Positions 20,021 through 31,260 of a DNA stretch of 48,705 bases are shown in pieces. Source of the stretch: Spirogloea muscicola (taxonomy: Eukaryota > Streptophyta > Zygnematophyceae > Spirogloeales > Spirogloeaceae); the NCBI GenBank assembly GCA_009602725.1, contig WELB01000251.1, positions 76,471 through 125,175 on the forward strand. The letters run 5' to 3'. The notes under the pieces are model-generated. The model was not told the origin of the DNA and did not search any database. It saw nothing but the letters and a program-made list of their open reading frames with translations. A program made the position numbers and the translations under genes. Each line of letters begins with the position of its first letter. Within the stretch, counting starts at the first letter, position 1.

Positions 20021-23000
20021 TCACTGGCTGCTGTCGTCCCCACCAAGGTTGCTGTTCTGGTACTCGTCACAGATGTCCATGAGACCATCCAGCGGCCCTC
20101 CCTCCACAGTGGCTGGCACAATCTCTGACAAGTAGACCAGGCACAGCCCCCGGCTGCAAAGCTCCTTGGCGTTGGACCATGCACAGGGCACTAATGAAGA
20201 GCTTGGCTCATCTGCTGCTGCTGTCATTTCCTGCAAGAATGATGGGCAAGGGCCGTGGGCTTGAGTCCCTCATCTGCGCTTGCATGTGCATGTACAGGCG
20301 CAGCAAGTCAGACATGCAGCCATGAGATCTAGACCCCAGCAGTGAGCCTCTGACCAATGAACCCTTCTGCTCCATTCTACAGCGACGTCTATCGTCTCGT
20401 CAGACCTAGCTTACTGCACTGCTGGTATGCCGATATTTAAGGGAATATTCTGACGCTTTCCCAAAGCTTTCTGCATTTCCTTACCGCAATCCTTCTCAGC
20501 AGATAATTAATGTAAAACATAGCTTCCTGCAGCATGAGTTCTGTGGTCATGGCAATGCCTCCAGGCACCAGACCCTGCAGCGCATGCATGCGGGCGTTGA
20601 TGCGCTCTCTCCTGGCACGGGCTGCCATCGCCTGTGGCTCGAGACACTGGCCGCGCCGCTGAGAGAGGAGCGAGGCAGAAGGTCCATTGCCTGAAGCGGA
20701 CACCTGCAATCATACATGAGCAGCAAGTGTTACTGGTTGCTTGCTCTCTTGTCAGCTCAAGTCACCAAATCACGGGCTGGCTGATTGCCCTGGATGTAAG
20801 ACCAATGAAGTGCTTATTGTTTGAAAACTTTGACCAACCAATATCTGGTTATATCTGACTTCAGAAGGCGTTGTTCCAACCTTGAGAGCCAGGCTTGCCA
20901 GGAACTCGTCCTTGAGCTTCTCCTCGGCACTGCGGGCGAGCTCTTTGACGGCCTGCGAAGGTTCCCAAGCGGCCTTCTTGCTCGCTGCCATGGCCTTCTG
21001 GTCCTCTGCTGGCCTCTCTCGTTTGGAAGGGGGGCTTGCCACCAGATAAGATTGACCGGAAGAGGCAGAGGGAGTGGCAGACATCGTTGCTGAGGCCTGC
21101 CTGACCAGAGGTGGGGTTGCAAACGCGGTCCTTCCCAGCAGCTGCTGCACAGGTGGCGGAGTAGCCTCAACTTGCAGCATGTTGGACTTCGATTGTTGGA
21201 CTTCCTGATCAAACAAGCATGCGGCACAGCAATCAGAAGAAGGTAACGAAGAGAAGGACTGGATTGATGCAGAAGCACATCACGAGCAAAAGGTGAAGCT
21301 GGACAATGACACTCGCTCGAGAGATCTTTCTAAGAAGGTATGGAAGGCTGGCAAAGACAATTAGCAGACGCTGCTGTCTCAAGTCTAGCAACTGCCTTTG
21401 CCATATGGAACCTGTATTGCACAAATGTACCGGCTCCAGCCTGCAGCCTGCAGACACGCAGTCATTGTTTCTTCACAGTCACTGTTTAACAGTTCGAGCA
21501 TGTGATAGCTCCACTGCTTGCAGCTGCCACGCCTCACCTTTGCTGGATCTAAAGTTTGCGGGACAGGCAGCTGCACATCTCTGGCCCAAGAGGCAGAAGT
21601 GGTGCTGAAGTTGGTGGATGCGCAGGTCCCACCACCCTCTGCACGGACAGCCATGGTTTGCCGTACTCAAAAGCTTTCATATGCCCAATCAGCTTGGCTC
21701 CTAGCAAGCTAATAGCTTGCCGCATCTGATCTCCAAAGCGAGGGTGAATAGTATGACATATACCTGGTGAAGCAAAATAAGACGTCTTCATCCTCCTCTC
21801 TACCACACATATAAACATATTTCTCTACACCTTGCTCTCGCCTTTCCCCCATCCTCTACCCATTTTTCCCCACGAGTCTATGCCTCTAACTGTCCCCCTT
21901 CTGTTTAGGTAATCTAAGGGTAATCCTCCTCTCTTATCCCACACCTCTCTCAGTCTCACTCTCGCTCTCTCTCGAACTCATTGTCATGCACAACCTTCCC
22001 CTGGTTCCCCTAGTGAAACACCATTAAGGAGACATCGTTCTCACACTTGTTGAGAGAAGGCATGGATGGTCTGACCCACCAGTCGTGGCCTGGTTGTTCA
22101 AGTCGCTCAGCATAAGCTGGAGGCCTGCTGACATGGTCCTGGTGTGATAGTCATCCCGGTCAAGACCTCTGGCATCTGCAAGGTTGACAGGGGAGTGTCT
22201 GCAGTGAGGATGCCTGAGGACACATGCACCCCATCTGGGCATGGAAGCGGATAGAAATCATGCCTTGTGCTATGCATGAATGACTTGCACCAGCAACCTT
22301 CTTCTTACTGAGCAATCAAATTGACGCCAACATTGCATGACCAGATAGATGTAAGACCAAAGCAACCCTTGGCAGGGATGGCACCTCTAAGGTATTTGTC
22401 CAGGAAGAACGGCTGAGTCTCTGGAAGCTCATGGCCCAGCAGGTCCGCAACCCCAGAGCCTGCGACAGGCTGATCTAGGTCCATGATGCCAAAGCTTGAG
22501 CCTGCCTCCTGTTCGCCTGAAGCAGACCCTGAGCAAGCATGGGTGCAGCAGAGTAAGCTGAGGTGCAGGCCCTGTTGAAATTCTCCAAGCAAGCACGCAG
22601 CAGTGCAGTAGAGGCATTCCAGGCCTGTCTTGAAGCTGCAGATAATGAGCTGCAATTGTTTGGATACACAGCACTACTCTAATCATCGAGAGCCAATAGC
22701 TCATCCTGCCCACCCGGAATAGTAATTGTTGTCAGAGTTTTGTTTGCATACAGCAGCATGCCCTTGTCAGTCTTGCAGGCACTATCAAATCACTTGGGCA
22801 ATCACATCCTTAGAACAGTAGTTGCGGAACTAACCACTCTTGATGGCGTCGAGGTTCTGAACCGGGCGTCCAGCAGCCTGCTCCACGGCCCTTGCCTACT
22901 CAGATGGATGTTGCATGGAGCATTGAGGAGACAAGGTTCCAATGCATAGGCAGTGATTCTTGCAGGAGTACAAGATGCATCGACCTGAGGAGACTCCAGG

Positions 23001-25124
23001 TGTTATGTCATACTCCTTCAAGCCTGGGACTGGACTTAGTCAAATGTGGAGTGAGAGCGTTGGCTTCTTACATTGATGGGTGCAGCCGAGGCAAACATCA
23101 CAGTAGGAGGGTGTGCAGAGTCCAGCCATGGGGTCGTCAATGCTAGCGGACTGTGGAGGCCAAGTCAGATTGTCAGCCCTCTGTGATCAATATTAAGCTT
23201 AAATTTCAGACATCTTCAGTAAGTTAGGGACAAGATGACCGACTTGATAGTACATTACGAGTCTCTCTGAAGCTTGTGCAAGGTCTGCCGCTTTTGGTGG
23301 GATGCCAGGTAGGCGGCTGACCGACCTCTGAAGCCTCATGGACGCCACCGAGGACCCGTCGCCAGGAGGAGCGCCAGGCTGCACCTGAAGGGCGGGGACT
23401 GAGCCCCCGGCTCTGCTGCTGCTGGGAAAACAGAGGCATGCGGAGGTTGTCTGGTCAACTTGGAGCGGAAGCACTGGGAATCTGTTATCACAGTGCGCCA
23501 TTGCCGGCTATGCTGCTGTCAAAAGCACGATGCTTCTCATCTCTTCCTGCTGCCGTTCTTGCAAACTTGGTGGCATTGGCACAAGGACCTGCCGACTAGC
23601 AGAAGGGGATGCTTACCAGGTGGTGGCCACTGTGAGCATGGGCCCGTTGCGGCTGCTTCCTCCGGGCGCGGCGACGAGTGGAGTCGTAGTCAGAGGTGGC
23701 ATGGCCGGACCGCCAAACATCGCCTGAAGCTCCGGCACGCCTAGCAGCACGCTGACTGGCAGTCCGGCGTCCACGGAGCTCAGCAGGCCTGGGCGCACCG
23801 CTCACGCGCAAGATCGCGCGTGGTCAGGACCACTGTACGGTCATGACACTGTATGCACCAGACTGCCAATCCGCTTCTTACAATTGCTGTCGTCGGCGCT
23901 GCCAACAGCCAGCAGGCCCTGATGATGGCCTGGTCTTGGCGGAGCCACGCACCGGAGAGGCTGTTGGTGCGGTGCATCTCCATGGCCAGCATGATAGAGA
24001 GCTCCTCGTAAGACAGCCCCTCAAAGCCTGTGAGCACGGGCAAGCTGCCGCCGCCGGCCATGACCGCCGGCGCCTGCAGCGGTGGCAACGGCGGAGCGGA
24101 CGCTCCCAGCATCTGCAGCCTCGCCAGCAGTGCGGCCTGCGCCTGTGGGGAACTGGCGGCCAGCTGCGCTCGCAGAGCACGCCATCGTTCAAGGAGGCGG
24201 GTCACTGCCGGGACCGACACTATGTCCTGCGATGCCTGATCTCGCAGACAAGACTGCCGGCGTCGAGCACCACTGGGCTGCGCCTGCGACGCCAGAGAGG
24301 AGGGACGGCGTGGCATGGCGAGTCACCTGCTGGCGTATGGCCTGCGTCTGGTGCTGCGCAAAGGCCTGCTGCGCCGCGGTGTGCTGGTGCAGGTCCTCCA
24401 GCCCCTGCACCGCTTGCTGCTGCTGCTGCTGCTGCGGCGCCGGCGGCTGCTGCAGCTGCTGCAGCAGCAGTGGCGACGGCAGCAGCGCGACCGCCGCAGG
24501 GCCCTGATGAAGCAGCGGCTGCTGGTCGCCGCCGGCAAGCGAGGAGGAGGCCTGCTCGACAGCGCGCGCCAGCAGCAGGCCCGGGAGCGTCTGCAGGAGC
24601 GCCGTGGACTCCGTCGCACCAAGGCTGGTGTCGCCGCCCCACGGCCTGATCGCAGGCGCGGCTCCACGGTGAGCACAGGCGCCGCTAGAGCGGTCTCTTG
24701 CTCGTCGCAGTGCCATCTTCCAAGGAGCTCTGATCAGCGTGCGCCCGGCTGCCAGTCGCAGATGTTGCCAGAGGCAGCGGTGCATGGCAGGCGACGATCA
24801 GAGGCGGCGCTCGAGGAGCGCTCACATGTACGCGGCGTCGTATGGTGCAGGCAGGTGGAGGCCGTCGCCGCCGTCGTCGCCCGCCAGGCTCTCGGCCACG
24901 TGGCCTTGCACCTGGCCGCCGAGCGCGCCGAGACGAGCGCGCTCGTCAGGGCCTCCGAGGCGCTCCAGCGGTGGGAGCGGCCGCCCAGCGCTCGTTGCGA
25001 GCAGCGCCGCGAGCGCCGCAAAGCGGCGGCAGCGGGGCGCGACGCGCGCGCTCACGGCCAGCGCCATGGGCGAGCTGCTGCGGGGGTCGTCCCCCTGGTC
25101 GTCGTTCCCCGGCTCCGCTTTCAT
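20021..25124 (-). CDS. bHLH transcription factor, HECATE/RSL-like (subfamily VIII type)
   Basis: Nuclear DNA-binding regulator by family. Exons resolved by phase, 5' to 3': 25124-24826, 24645-24327, 24226-23953, 23788-23617, from 23421, one around 22550-22395, 21636-21538, 21204-20881, 20703-20485, 20230-20021. The middle (23400-21640) is incomplete. The bHLH is in 20703-20485: basic region EPQAMAARARRERINARM, helix 1 HALQGLVPGG, helix 2 MLQEAMFYINYLLRRI. The basic region has Gln and Ala where E-box binders have His and Glu, as in HEC and RSL proteins. Exon 2 carries a run of seven Gln plus QQLQQPPAPQ. The last exon holds KELCSRGLCLVYLSEI and an acidic end, TGA at 20021-20023. The start is the first ATG of the first exon (25124); an N lies upstream at 25212. 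Class assignment rests on the bHLH only. Confidence 0.82.
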
Positions 25125-25645
25125 GAAAGCCCCGCAGCGCGACGGCCGGCCGCCGCCGGCGCAGGCCACCCCCGCCGCCACCGCCACACCAAGGCCTCAG
25201 CGCGCGCCGCCNACATGCGCGCCGCTAATGGTGCGCTGGGGGGGCCGGGGGGGGCCTTTCAGAAAAAGGCGGGCCCCGCACCCCAGCCCGTGCGGTGCCG
25301 CCCGCCGGCCACGTGGCGGCGCGCTGGGCCGCGTGGGCCCAGGCTGGGTGGGGCAAATCAAGGGCGTGCCGCCGGCGCCCCTGCTGGGATCTCCTGAAAG
25401 CAGCGGGGCCAGGGGGCGGACCGCCACCTGGCCGCCCTCGCAGGGGGGGGCCCATCCCGGGCTGTCCGGGCGGTGGGCCCGGGCCCGTACCTCCCCGGCG
25501 GCCTGCTGCGCGCTCCAGCCGCGGCCCTGCATTCGTGGGCGCCGCCCGCGCCCTGCCGGGCGGGGGCGGGGGAGAGTGGAGATGAACTCTGAATGAGAGG
25601 GAGGCGAGTGGGCTGTTTCCTGAAGCGATGAGAGTGGAAAGAGAG
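25125..25645 (-). other. GC-rich 5' flank of the bHLH gene
   Basis: Runs of G and C, an N at 25212 and long open frames on both strands that follow from composition. It is the likely promoter and 5' UTR of the minus-strand bHLH gene. Nothing else is recognised. Confidence 0.4.
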
Positions 25646-25649
25646 CGCG

Positions 25650-25840
25650 AGAGCAACTATTGCAATCCCCTTTCCGTTTCTGGCATCTAGTATTCATGCA
25701 TCGATTAGTGACCTTTATGTTTTGACCCGTGGTTATTGAGCGGGTCAATCTGCTGTAGGTTATGTAGATCTTTAGATGTGCTTGCCTTTGTACTTGGCCA
25801 TTTGGCCTACATTTGTTTCTTACACACGAAATCTTTTCTG
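25650..25840 (+). mobile_element. 5'-truncated LINE, family A 3' end
   Basis: Reads HASISDLYVLTRGY and then TGA at about 25737-25739. The family A tail follows: GCGGGTCAATCTGC, TTTGTACTTGGCCATTTGG, ACACACGAAAT. It is nearly identical to the tail of the long element at 44868, so it is a recent relative of that subfamily. Confidence 0.85.
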
Positions 25841-27760
25841 GGCTATTGTTAATCACAGCCATCGCCACCTATTGGAAGACTACTCCTTTCCCAAAATAGG
25901 GGGGGGGAGAAGAGAAAGAGGGAGAGGGGAGATGACGGAATGGGGCGAGGGCTGTGAAAAGCGAGCCCGAGAGGTCCGACGGGCCAAAAGGCGGGGGAGA
26001 GAGGGGGAAAGACGAATGGATGGGCAGAGGGCGCAAGAGGAAGAGGGAGGGAGAGAGGGAGTGTTGGGGACAGAGGGAGAGAGGGAGAGGGGAAAGTGGG
26101 GGCGGCGCTGCAGCAGCGCCGGCCCCCCGTTGCGGGGTGCGTACGAGCGGGGCCCCCCAAAACGGGCCCCGCCAGGAGGCCCTCGAAGCACGGAGGGCGA
26201 GGGAGCGTGCGGGAGAGCGTGGGCTGGGGTGGGCCCACGGGCAAGGGGGGGTGCCGCGGAGCATGAAGCTGCAATCCCACTGGCCGCGGGGCAGTGGCGT
26301 GACTCACGCGAAGGAGGTGGCGGCCGCCCTCGCCTTTCGGGCCCTGCTCACCACGAGCGGGGCGGGGGCCTTCAGAGGCGAGCCGTCTTACATGCCGGGG
26401 AGACGTCTGTGGCGAGCGCCACGACCAGAATCGGCTGAGACACGGAGGTCTTGGGCTGACACACACAGGCCGGCGCCAGCCAGCGGCAGTCGGCCCGGCC
26501 CTCAGGTGGGCAGGGCGAAGGTCAGCCATGGCCTCGGGCGTCAGGGAACCGCCGCTTCAGGCACGTGGTCGGCTCTGATCGCGAACACGAGGTTTGCCAT
26601 GGGGCACGCAGCGATGGCGGAGGAGCTACAGGAGGCGAGCAGCGCGCGGGCGGGCGGAAGTAGCTCTTCGCGGGACAAGAACACGGCACTCGTGTGAAGA
26701 GAAGGACAAGTGGGCGATGGCTGTCACTCCGGCAGGGAGGCCCGCGGACCTCGCCACAGGCGGAGGCTCCGCATTGTGTGCTTCCAATTCCGGGGCGGAT
26801 TGGGAATCGGGCCCGCCAAGAGACCATGAGCTGCATAGGAAAGTGGTCGCCCATTGAGAATAGGGGCTGGAACAAGCTGAGCTGCATACGACCCCAGAAA
26901 CAGTGCAGACGGGAAGTCATCTGAAGAGATCGTAGCTGTGAATGAACAGCCGAGGAAGTCGGATGATTCTTTCACGAAGATAATTGCTCTTGAGCGATGG
27001 CTGTGAATGGCCAGCTCAAAATGATGGAGAATGTCTCAGAGGAAGCCTTGAAAGGACAAACTACTCCAGCAAGACGACTGGCTGTTACAGCCACTTGGTA
27101 ACCCCCTGGTCGACAAGTGCAACTTATATATTAGTAGCTGCAGGGTTGAAATTGCCCGAGAGGAGGAGTAAGAGATAGGAGAGAAGAGGGCTGACTGGTG
27201 GCTCCACCAGAGGGGTCAAAAAATAAACTGCCAGTGAGGGCGCGGCTGCGAATTCTCCTGGTATCATCGACCAAAGAAATAAGCGGAGGCAGGGCAGAGG
27301 TTAGGGATGTTTCGTCCCGAAGCCCCGTGGAGGTGAAGAAGAAGCTCTTGAAGGCGGCAATGCCATTGTTAGGCCAACTCCCACGAGATTAGACAGGGCG
27401 AGGTGGGAGGGAGAGTTCGTTAAAGAGAAAGGGTCTCCTCCAAAGGGGGCGATGGCTGTATGACACACAGTGGCCACTGGAGTCGCTGTGTGCTTTAGCG
27501 CTTTTCTGGCCCCTTCGGGACTACTGTCACTCTTTGACCTGGGCTGGCCAATCACAGCCATCGCCTTCTACTTTCTGTGTTTGGAAAGACACTCTTTCAG
27601 TAGTGGGCGATGGCTGTAATTCTCTGTGATTTACTCTGAGAAAGAAGAAACTCTTCCAGTAGAGGGCGGTGGCTGTCATTCTGTGTGATTCACTGAAAGG
27701 CCAATTTGAGGCGCGCCGCAGGGACCAGAACGACGTCACCGCCAGGCTCCGGGACCGGCC
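25841..27760. other. GC/purine-rich region with scattered LINE tails, no gene recognised
   Basis: Hairpin tails occur near 25845 (+), 25945 (-), 26845 (-), 27000 (-), 27541 (+), 27600 (-) and 27660 (-). Between them, 25900-26110 is a GA/GGA-rich purine stretch. The segment 26240-26700 is GC-rich with open frames on both strands (143 codons on the plus strand) that I cannot assign; they may be compositional. No splice-consistent gene model emerges. Confidence 0.5.
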
Positions 27761-27774
27761 ACATGAGCCCCCCC

Positions 27775-28050
27775 GCGCCGTGACGTCAGGTCCACTAACC
27801 CCCTTGGAGCTGCCTGCGCCGCCACGTAGCACTTATGGGCCCCGCCGCGGCCGCCGCGGGCGGAAGCCCTGGCCCACCCCAACGTCCGGACACGTGACGG
27901 CGGGTGCCGCACGCGGGAAAGGACACGGCGTCTCCGTACCGCCGTGCGCCACGTGGCCCGCGGCGACGTCCGGAGCCCGGGCCCAGCGCGGGGCCTTGCC
28001 GCGGCGGGACGTCGCATGTGACTGCGCACGTCCCGCCAGGCCGTACGTGG
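27775..28050. promoter_or_regulatory. Cluster of ACGT-core elements in a GC island
   Basis: Within 275 bp there are TGACGTCA (27781-27788), CCACGTAG (27822), CACGTG (27891-27896), CCACGTGG (27949-27956), GACGTCC near 27965, GACGTCG near 28009 and TACGTGGG near 28043. ACGT cores are binding sites of plant bZIP and bHLH factors. No adjacent gene was identified, so this is a candidate promoter or enhancer by composition only. Confidence 0.35.
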
Positions 28051-28379
28051 GCCGTACGAAGCTGCCCCTCAGTCCTCCCCCCCGGCCGCCTGGAAGCGCC
28101 TCCTGGCCTGCTGAAGGCCCCTGAGTTGCGACAGAATGTCGTGGCCAGCTCATTTGCTCTGACCGGGGGGGGGGGGTTGACCCTGGCCTGTCAAGAGGAC
28201 CAATCATATGCCGCCGTACTGAGCCTGACCGCGATCCCGATCCCCGTCCCTGCGCCACTGGTTCAACGAGACGGGCGTCGGAAACGGCGGCGGAACGGCG
28301 AGAAGAGGGGGCCGCCGTTCCACTGCAAACGGCGGCAAACTCTCATACGCGCAGCCAATGAGCAAGCCATGAGCCACCT

Positions 28380-28760
28380 CAAAAGAGCGAAGGCGCGCGG
28401 GGCGCATGAAATGTGCATTCTTTTTCGGGCTGGTTTTCCAGCCCCTAATCTCAATGGGCGAGCACTTTCTGAAATGGAATGGAGGCCAATTCAACTCAAA
28501 AGAAGAAGCTTTTTTCAGCACCTCTTTCTTTGGCTTTGAACATTGTCCATTCTTTTTGGGTTGGCTTTGCCAGCCCCTCTTCTCAAAGAAGGAAGTGCTC
28601 GCCCATTGAGGATAGAGGCTGGAAAAGAAGAAGGCTCGCCCATAAAGAAAGAGGGGCTGGCAAAGCCAGCCCAAAAAGAATGGACAATGTCCAAAGCCGA
28701 AGAATGAGAAGCCGAGGAAGGACTCCTCTACTCTACCAATCACGACAACATACTAGGGAA
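28380..28760. repeat. Head-to-head LINE tails forming a 50-bp foldback
   Basis: The plus-strand tail at about 28530-28580 (ACATTGTCCATTC, GGGTTGGCTTTGCCAGCCCC) is repeated inverted at about 28650-28700, with only a couple of mismatches over roughly 50 bp. Between the arms lies part of a third tail (GTGCTCGCCCATTG at about 28597). A further plus-strand tail sits at 28428-28470 beside the GCGCGC..CATGAAAT motif. Confidence 0.75.
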
Positions 28761-28858
28761 GCTCAGTACCCGCGAGTGAGCAACATCAGGTCCGAGTAGC
28801 TCGAGGCAGGGAAGGAGGCACTCCGCCGAGACCCGGAGGCCGCTGGAAAAGCTTCCGT
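28760..28858 (-). mobile_element. LINE family B extreme 3' end
   Basis: The minus strand reads SGSRRSASFP, then SSYSDLMLLTRGY and a stop near 28767. It is the last 30 or so codons of family B only. Confidence 0.7.
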
Positions 28859-29220
28859 GGTGGTGGTTTGGGTCCTCAGTATAGCTTGTCAGATATGCAT
28901 GTGCTCACTCGGGGAATTATTGTCCCCTTAACCAGCTCATTAATAAATCATTTGTAAGGCTAGGATTGGCCTCCCTTTCATTTCATGCGGTACCGCGCGC
29001 CTTCTCAGGCCTCCGGCTTTCGTGGCGACGCTCCAGCTCCCCAAGTTAGCTTGTCGGATTTGTTTGTGCTCACCCGTGGGTACTGATGTCACCTTAGGCA
29101 CCTTACTTCAGGTCTCCGTATTATGTAGCCCTGTTTAGTTTGCCCTAGACGGTGCCTGAACAATGTATCGGCTTGAATTGGCCTCCATTTCATTTCATGC
29201 GCCCCGCGCGCTTCCCCTTT
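28859..29220 (+). mobile_element. Two LINE family C 3' ends in tandem
   Basis: The first copy (28859-29000) encodes a degenerate SLSDMHVLT end. The second (29010-29220) reads APQVSLSDLFVLTRGY and TGA at about 29083-29085. Both continue into a 3' UTR that ends TTTCATTTCATGCG followed by a GCGCGC block. Family C shares the LTRGY terminus with A and B but has its own UTR. The second copy recurs at 44641-44867. Confidence 0.75.
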
Positions 29221-29650
29221 ACTCAGACTACCCCCGCAGTGACCACCTCCTCCCGGCCGCAATCGACACTTTCGGCTGCTTGGGTCCTCGCTTCCATACC
29301 CTACTCGAGAACATAGCGAGTCTGGGATATGCACGACGCGAGGATATGCTCCCAGCCCAGATGGGTATGCCGGCAGCCTATCTGTCATTTCTGCGACGTC
29401 GAGTGTCAACCTGTCTGCAACGAGCTCAGGCGTATGCTCTGCATCAGAAAGCTGGTCGAGCCTTAGCTGCTGGCACAAGAGCTAGTCAATTGCCGTCCGG
29501 TATTCGAGCATCAGCTAGCGACCTCTATGTGCTGACTCGTGGTTACTGAGCGGGTCAGCTTAGCAGCAGGTGACGTACATTTGTCCAATGTGCTTGCCTT
29601 TGTACTTGGCCACACATGGCCTCCCCATCTCTTAATATACACGCATTTTC
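29220..29650 (+). mobile_element. LINE family A C-terminal fragment
   Basis: Coding begins abruptly after the family C tail: YPRSDHLLPAAIDTFGCL, RFHTLLENIASLGY, LPAQMGMPAAYLSFLRRRV, HQKAGRALAAG and SDLYVLTRGY with TGA at 29547-29549. The tail contains GGCCACACATGGCC, a small hairpin. The 5' truncation falls just downstream of the endonuclease Lys block. Confidence 0.85.
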
Positions 29651-30200
29651 TTCTCTCCTAGGAGTAAGTGCGCGCCCATCCATATAAAAGAGGGGCTGGC
29701 AGAGGCCAGCCCGAGAAGACAAAATGTAGGAGCGAAGACTAGGACTCCGCCATCTGTGGACATGAGTTCTTCCATTTGGCAGCGCTGTTGTTTCCCAGAT
29801 ACAGATAGATGGCGCGCGATTCGCATGCAATATGATGGTGGCCAATTCAAGCTCATGCAATGTTTGTGCAAAAGCTAGTGCAATAAGTGGGGCTACATAA
29901 AACAAAGCCCTATGCTAAGGTCGCTGAGGTAAGAGTGAAGGGCAATGGCTACGGCAGAGAGAGAGCGGAGGCGGAAGGGCAGCCCAAGAAGAACGATAAC
30001 GTCATACCGACCTGGTTGCACGATTCGCGCTTTCCAGTAGGAACCCCTTTCTTTCTCTCTTTCGACCTTGTCCATCAGAAAGGTACCTGTACTTTCCATG
30101 AAGGCCGTGGAGGCAGGCGCTGCAGACGATTGATCACTTTCCGAAAGGAAGGCGGCAGCTGTGGGAAGCGAGCCCAAAGTTGATGGACAAGGTCAAGGGG
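29651..30200. repeat. Minus-strand tails and a 14-bp inverted repeat
   Basis: A minus tail hairpin lies at 29690-29715 (GGGCTGGCAGAGGCCAGCCC) and the GCGCG..CATGCAAT motif at 29810-29850. GACCTTGTCCATCA at 30064-30077 is exactly repeated inverted at 30181-30194. It flanks a minus-strand hairpin remnant, so two tails again face each other. Confidence 0.6.
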
Positions 30201-30320
30201 GAAGCCCTAACAGGAATGCACAAACTCCTCATCACCAGAAAGAGCCAGGACACGACTGTGCAGAGTTGGCAGTGCAGCAGCACCTGCCTGGTGCTGCAAG
30301 CATATGCATGGGTTACTCAC

Positions 30321-30403
30321 CTGTACTTGGTCTGATGATGACCAAAGGACGCCAGTCAGCAGCATCTACAAGCAGATGCTTGACCCAAGGGTTGAGGTTG
30401 GAA
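30321..30403 (-). other. Possible single exon, protein unassigned
   Basis: Between acceptor CTTATAG and donor GTGAGT an 83-nt open piece encodes NLNPWVKHLLVDAADWRPLV and a few more residues. It looks protein-like and has perfect splice signals, but I could not chain it to neighbours or name a family. It lies 1.8 kb downstream of pICln on the same strand. Confidence 0.3.
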
Positions 30404-30925
30404 CTATAAGGATAAGAATGCTTGTGTTACCAGGCTAATGCACTTCTCTCTTCACAAGGTATTCGTGGAGGAACATATTCACCAGGGGTCAGGTGTCAGT
30501 ATTGTGATGGATAACATTCTTGACGTATGAAAGCTTCAGATTTCACATCAGGCTTATCTGAAATACAGTCTGCTGATCTTTAGCTGTTCGGCATCGGGTG
30601 CAGATAACAACCCAGTCACTTTACATTAAGATGCTATCTTACACTCCGTCGGTCAGTCTGGCGAATGGGAACTCTACTTTTGCTGATACACAAGCCATTT
30701 ATATCAACTTCTCATTCAGCGACAACCTGGCATCCCTGTGTGTTTCGCATGGTAGGAGCAGGCCATGACCAATCCATCCCGGGATATTCACCATCGATGC
30801 TCGCTCCCATGACCCGCTGGTGTGCTTAGCCACGGTCCGACCCCAGCATTACGAGTGCCCAAGATGGAAGCTGTCCAACTACCTTGCAAACCCCTGATGC
30901 CATTTCTTTGTATGCTGTTAATGCG
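30404..30925. other. Intergenic, nothing recognised
   Basis: AT-richer sequence without a recognisable gene or LINE tail. Confidence 0.4.
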
Positions 30926-30927
30926 TA

Positions 30928-31260
30928 GTGCTTGCTGTGAAGTATACCTGCTCCACACGGCTTAAACGCTGCCGGTTCGCTTGCCCAGGTATTCCAAATG
31001 CGGCTGCTGTCTTCTTCCAACGCTCCCTGGCTCAGGCAGTGCACTTGCGGGCAGGCCGCGCTAAGGCTGCTGCTTCTGGATCTCTTCGGGGTACCTCTTT
31101 TCCAGCTGCAAGTTACTCCGACTTGCGGCTGCTATTTCGGGGTTACTAAGCTCCCCTCCGCTGTACTCTCGTGCACATAGCTGTGTGGTTTAGGCGCCTT
31201 CCGGCTCTTTGCACCTTGTCCACTCTTTATGGGTTGGCCTTTCAGCCACTGCCTTAAAAG
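30928..31260 (+). mobile_element. LINE family B C-terminal fragment
   Basis: Reads FFQRSLAQAVHLRAGRAKAA, then FPAASYSDLRLLFRGY and TAA at 31147-31149. A tail with CTTGTCCACTC and a degenerate hairpin (GGGTTGGCCTTTCAGCC) follows. The usual TGA stop is TAA here. Confidence 0.75.
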
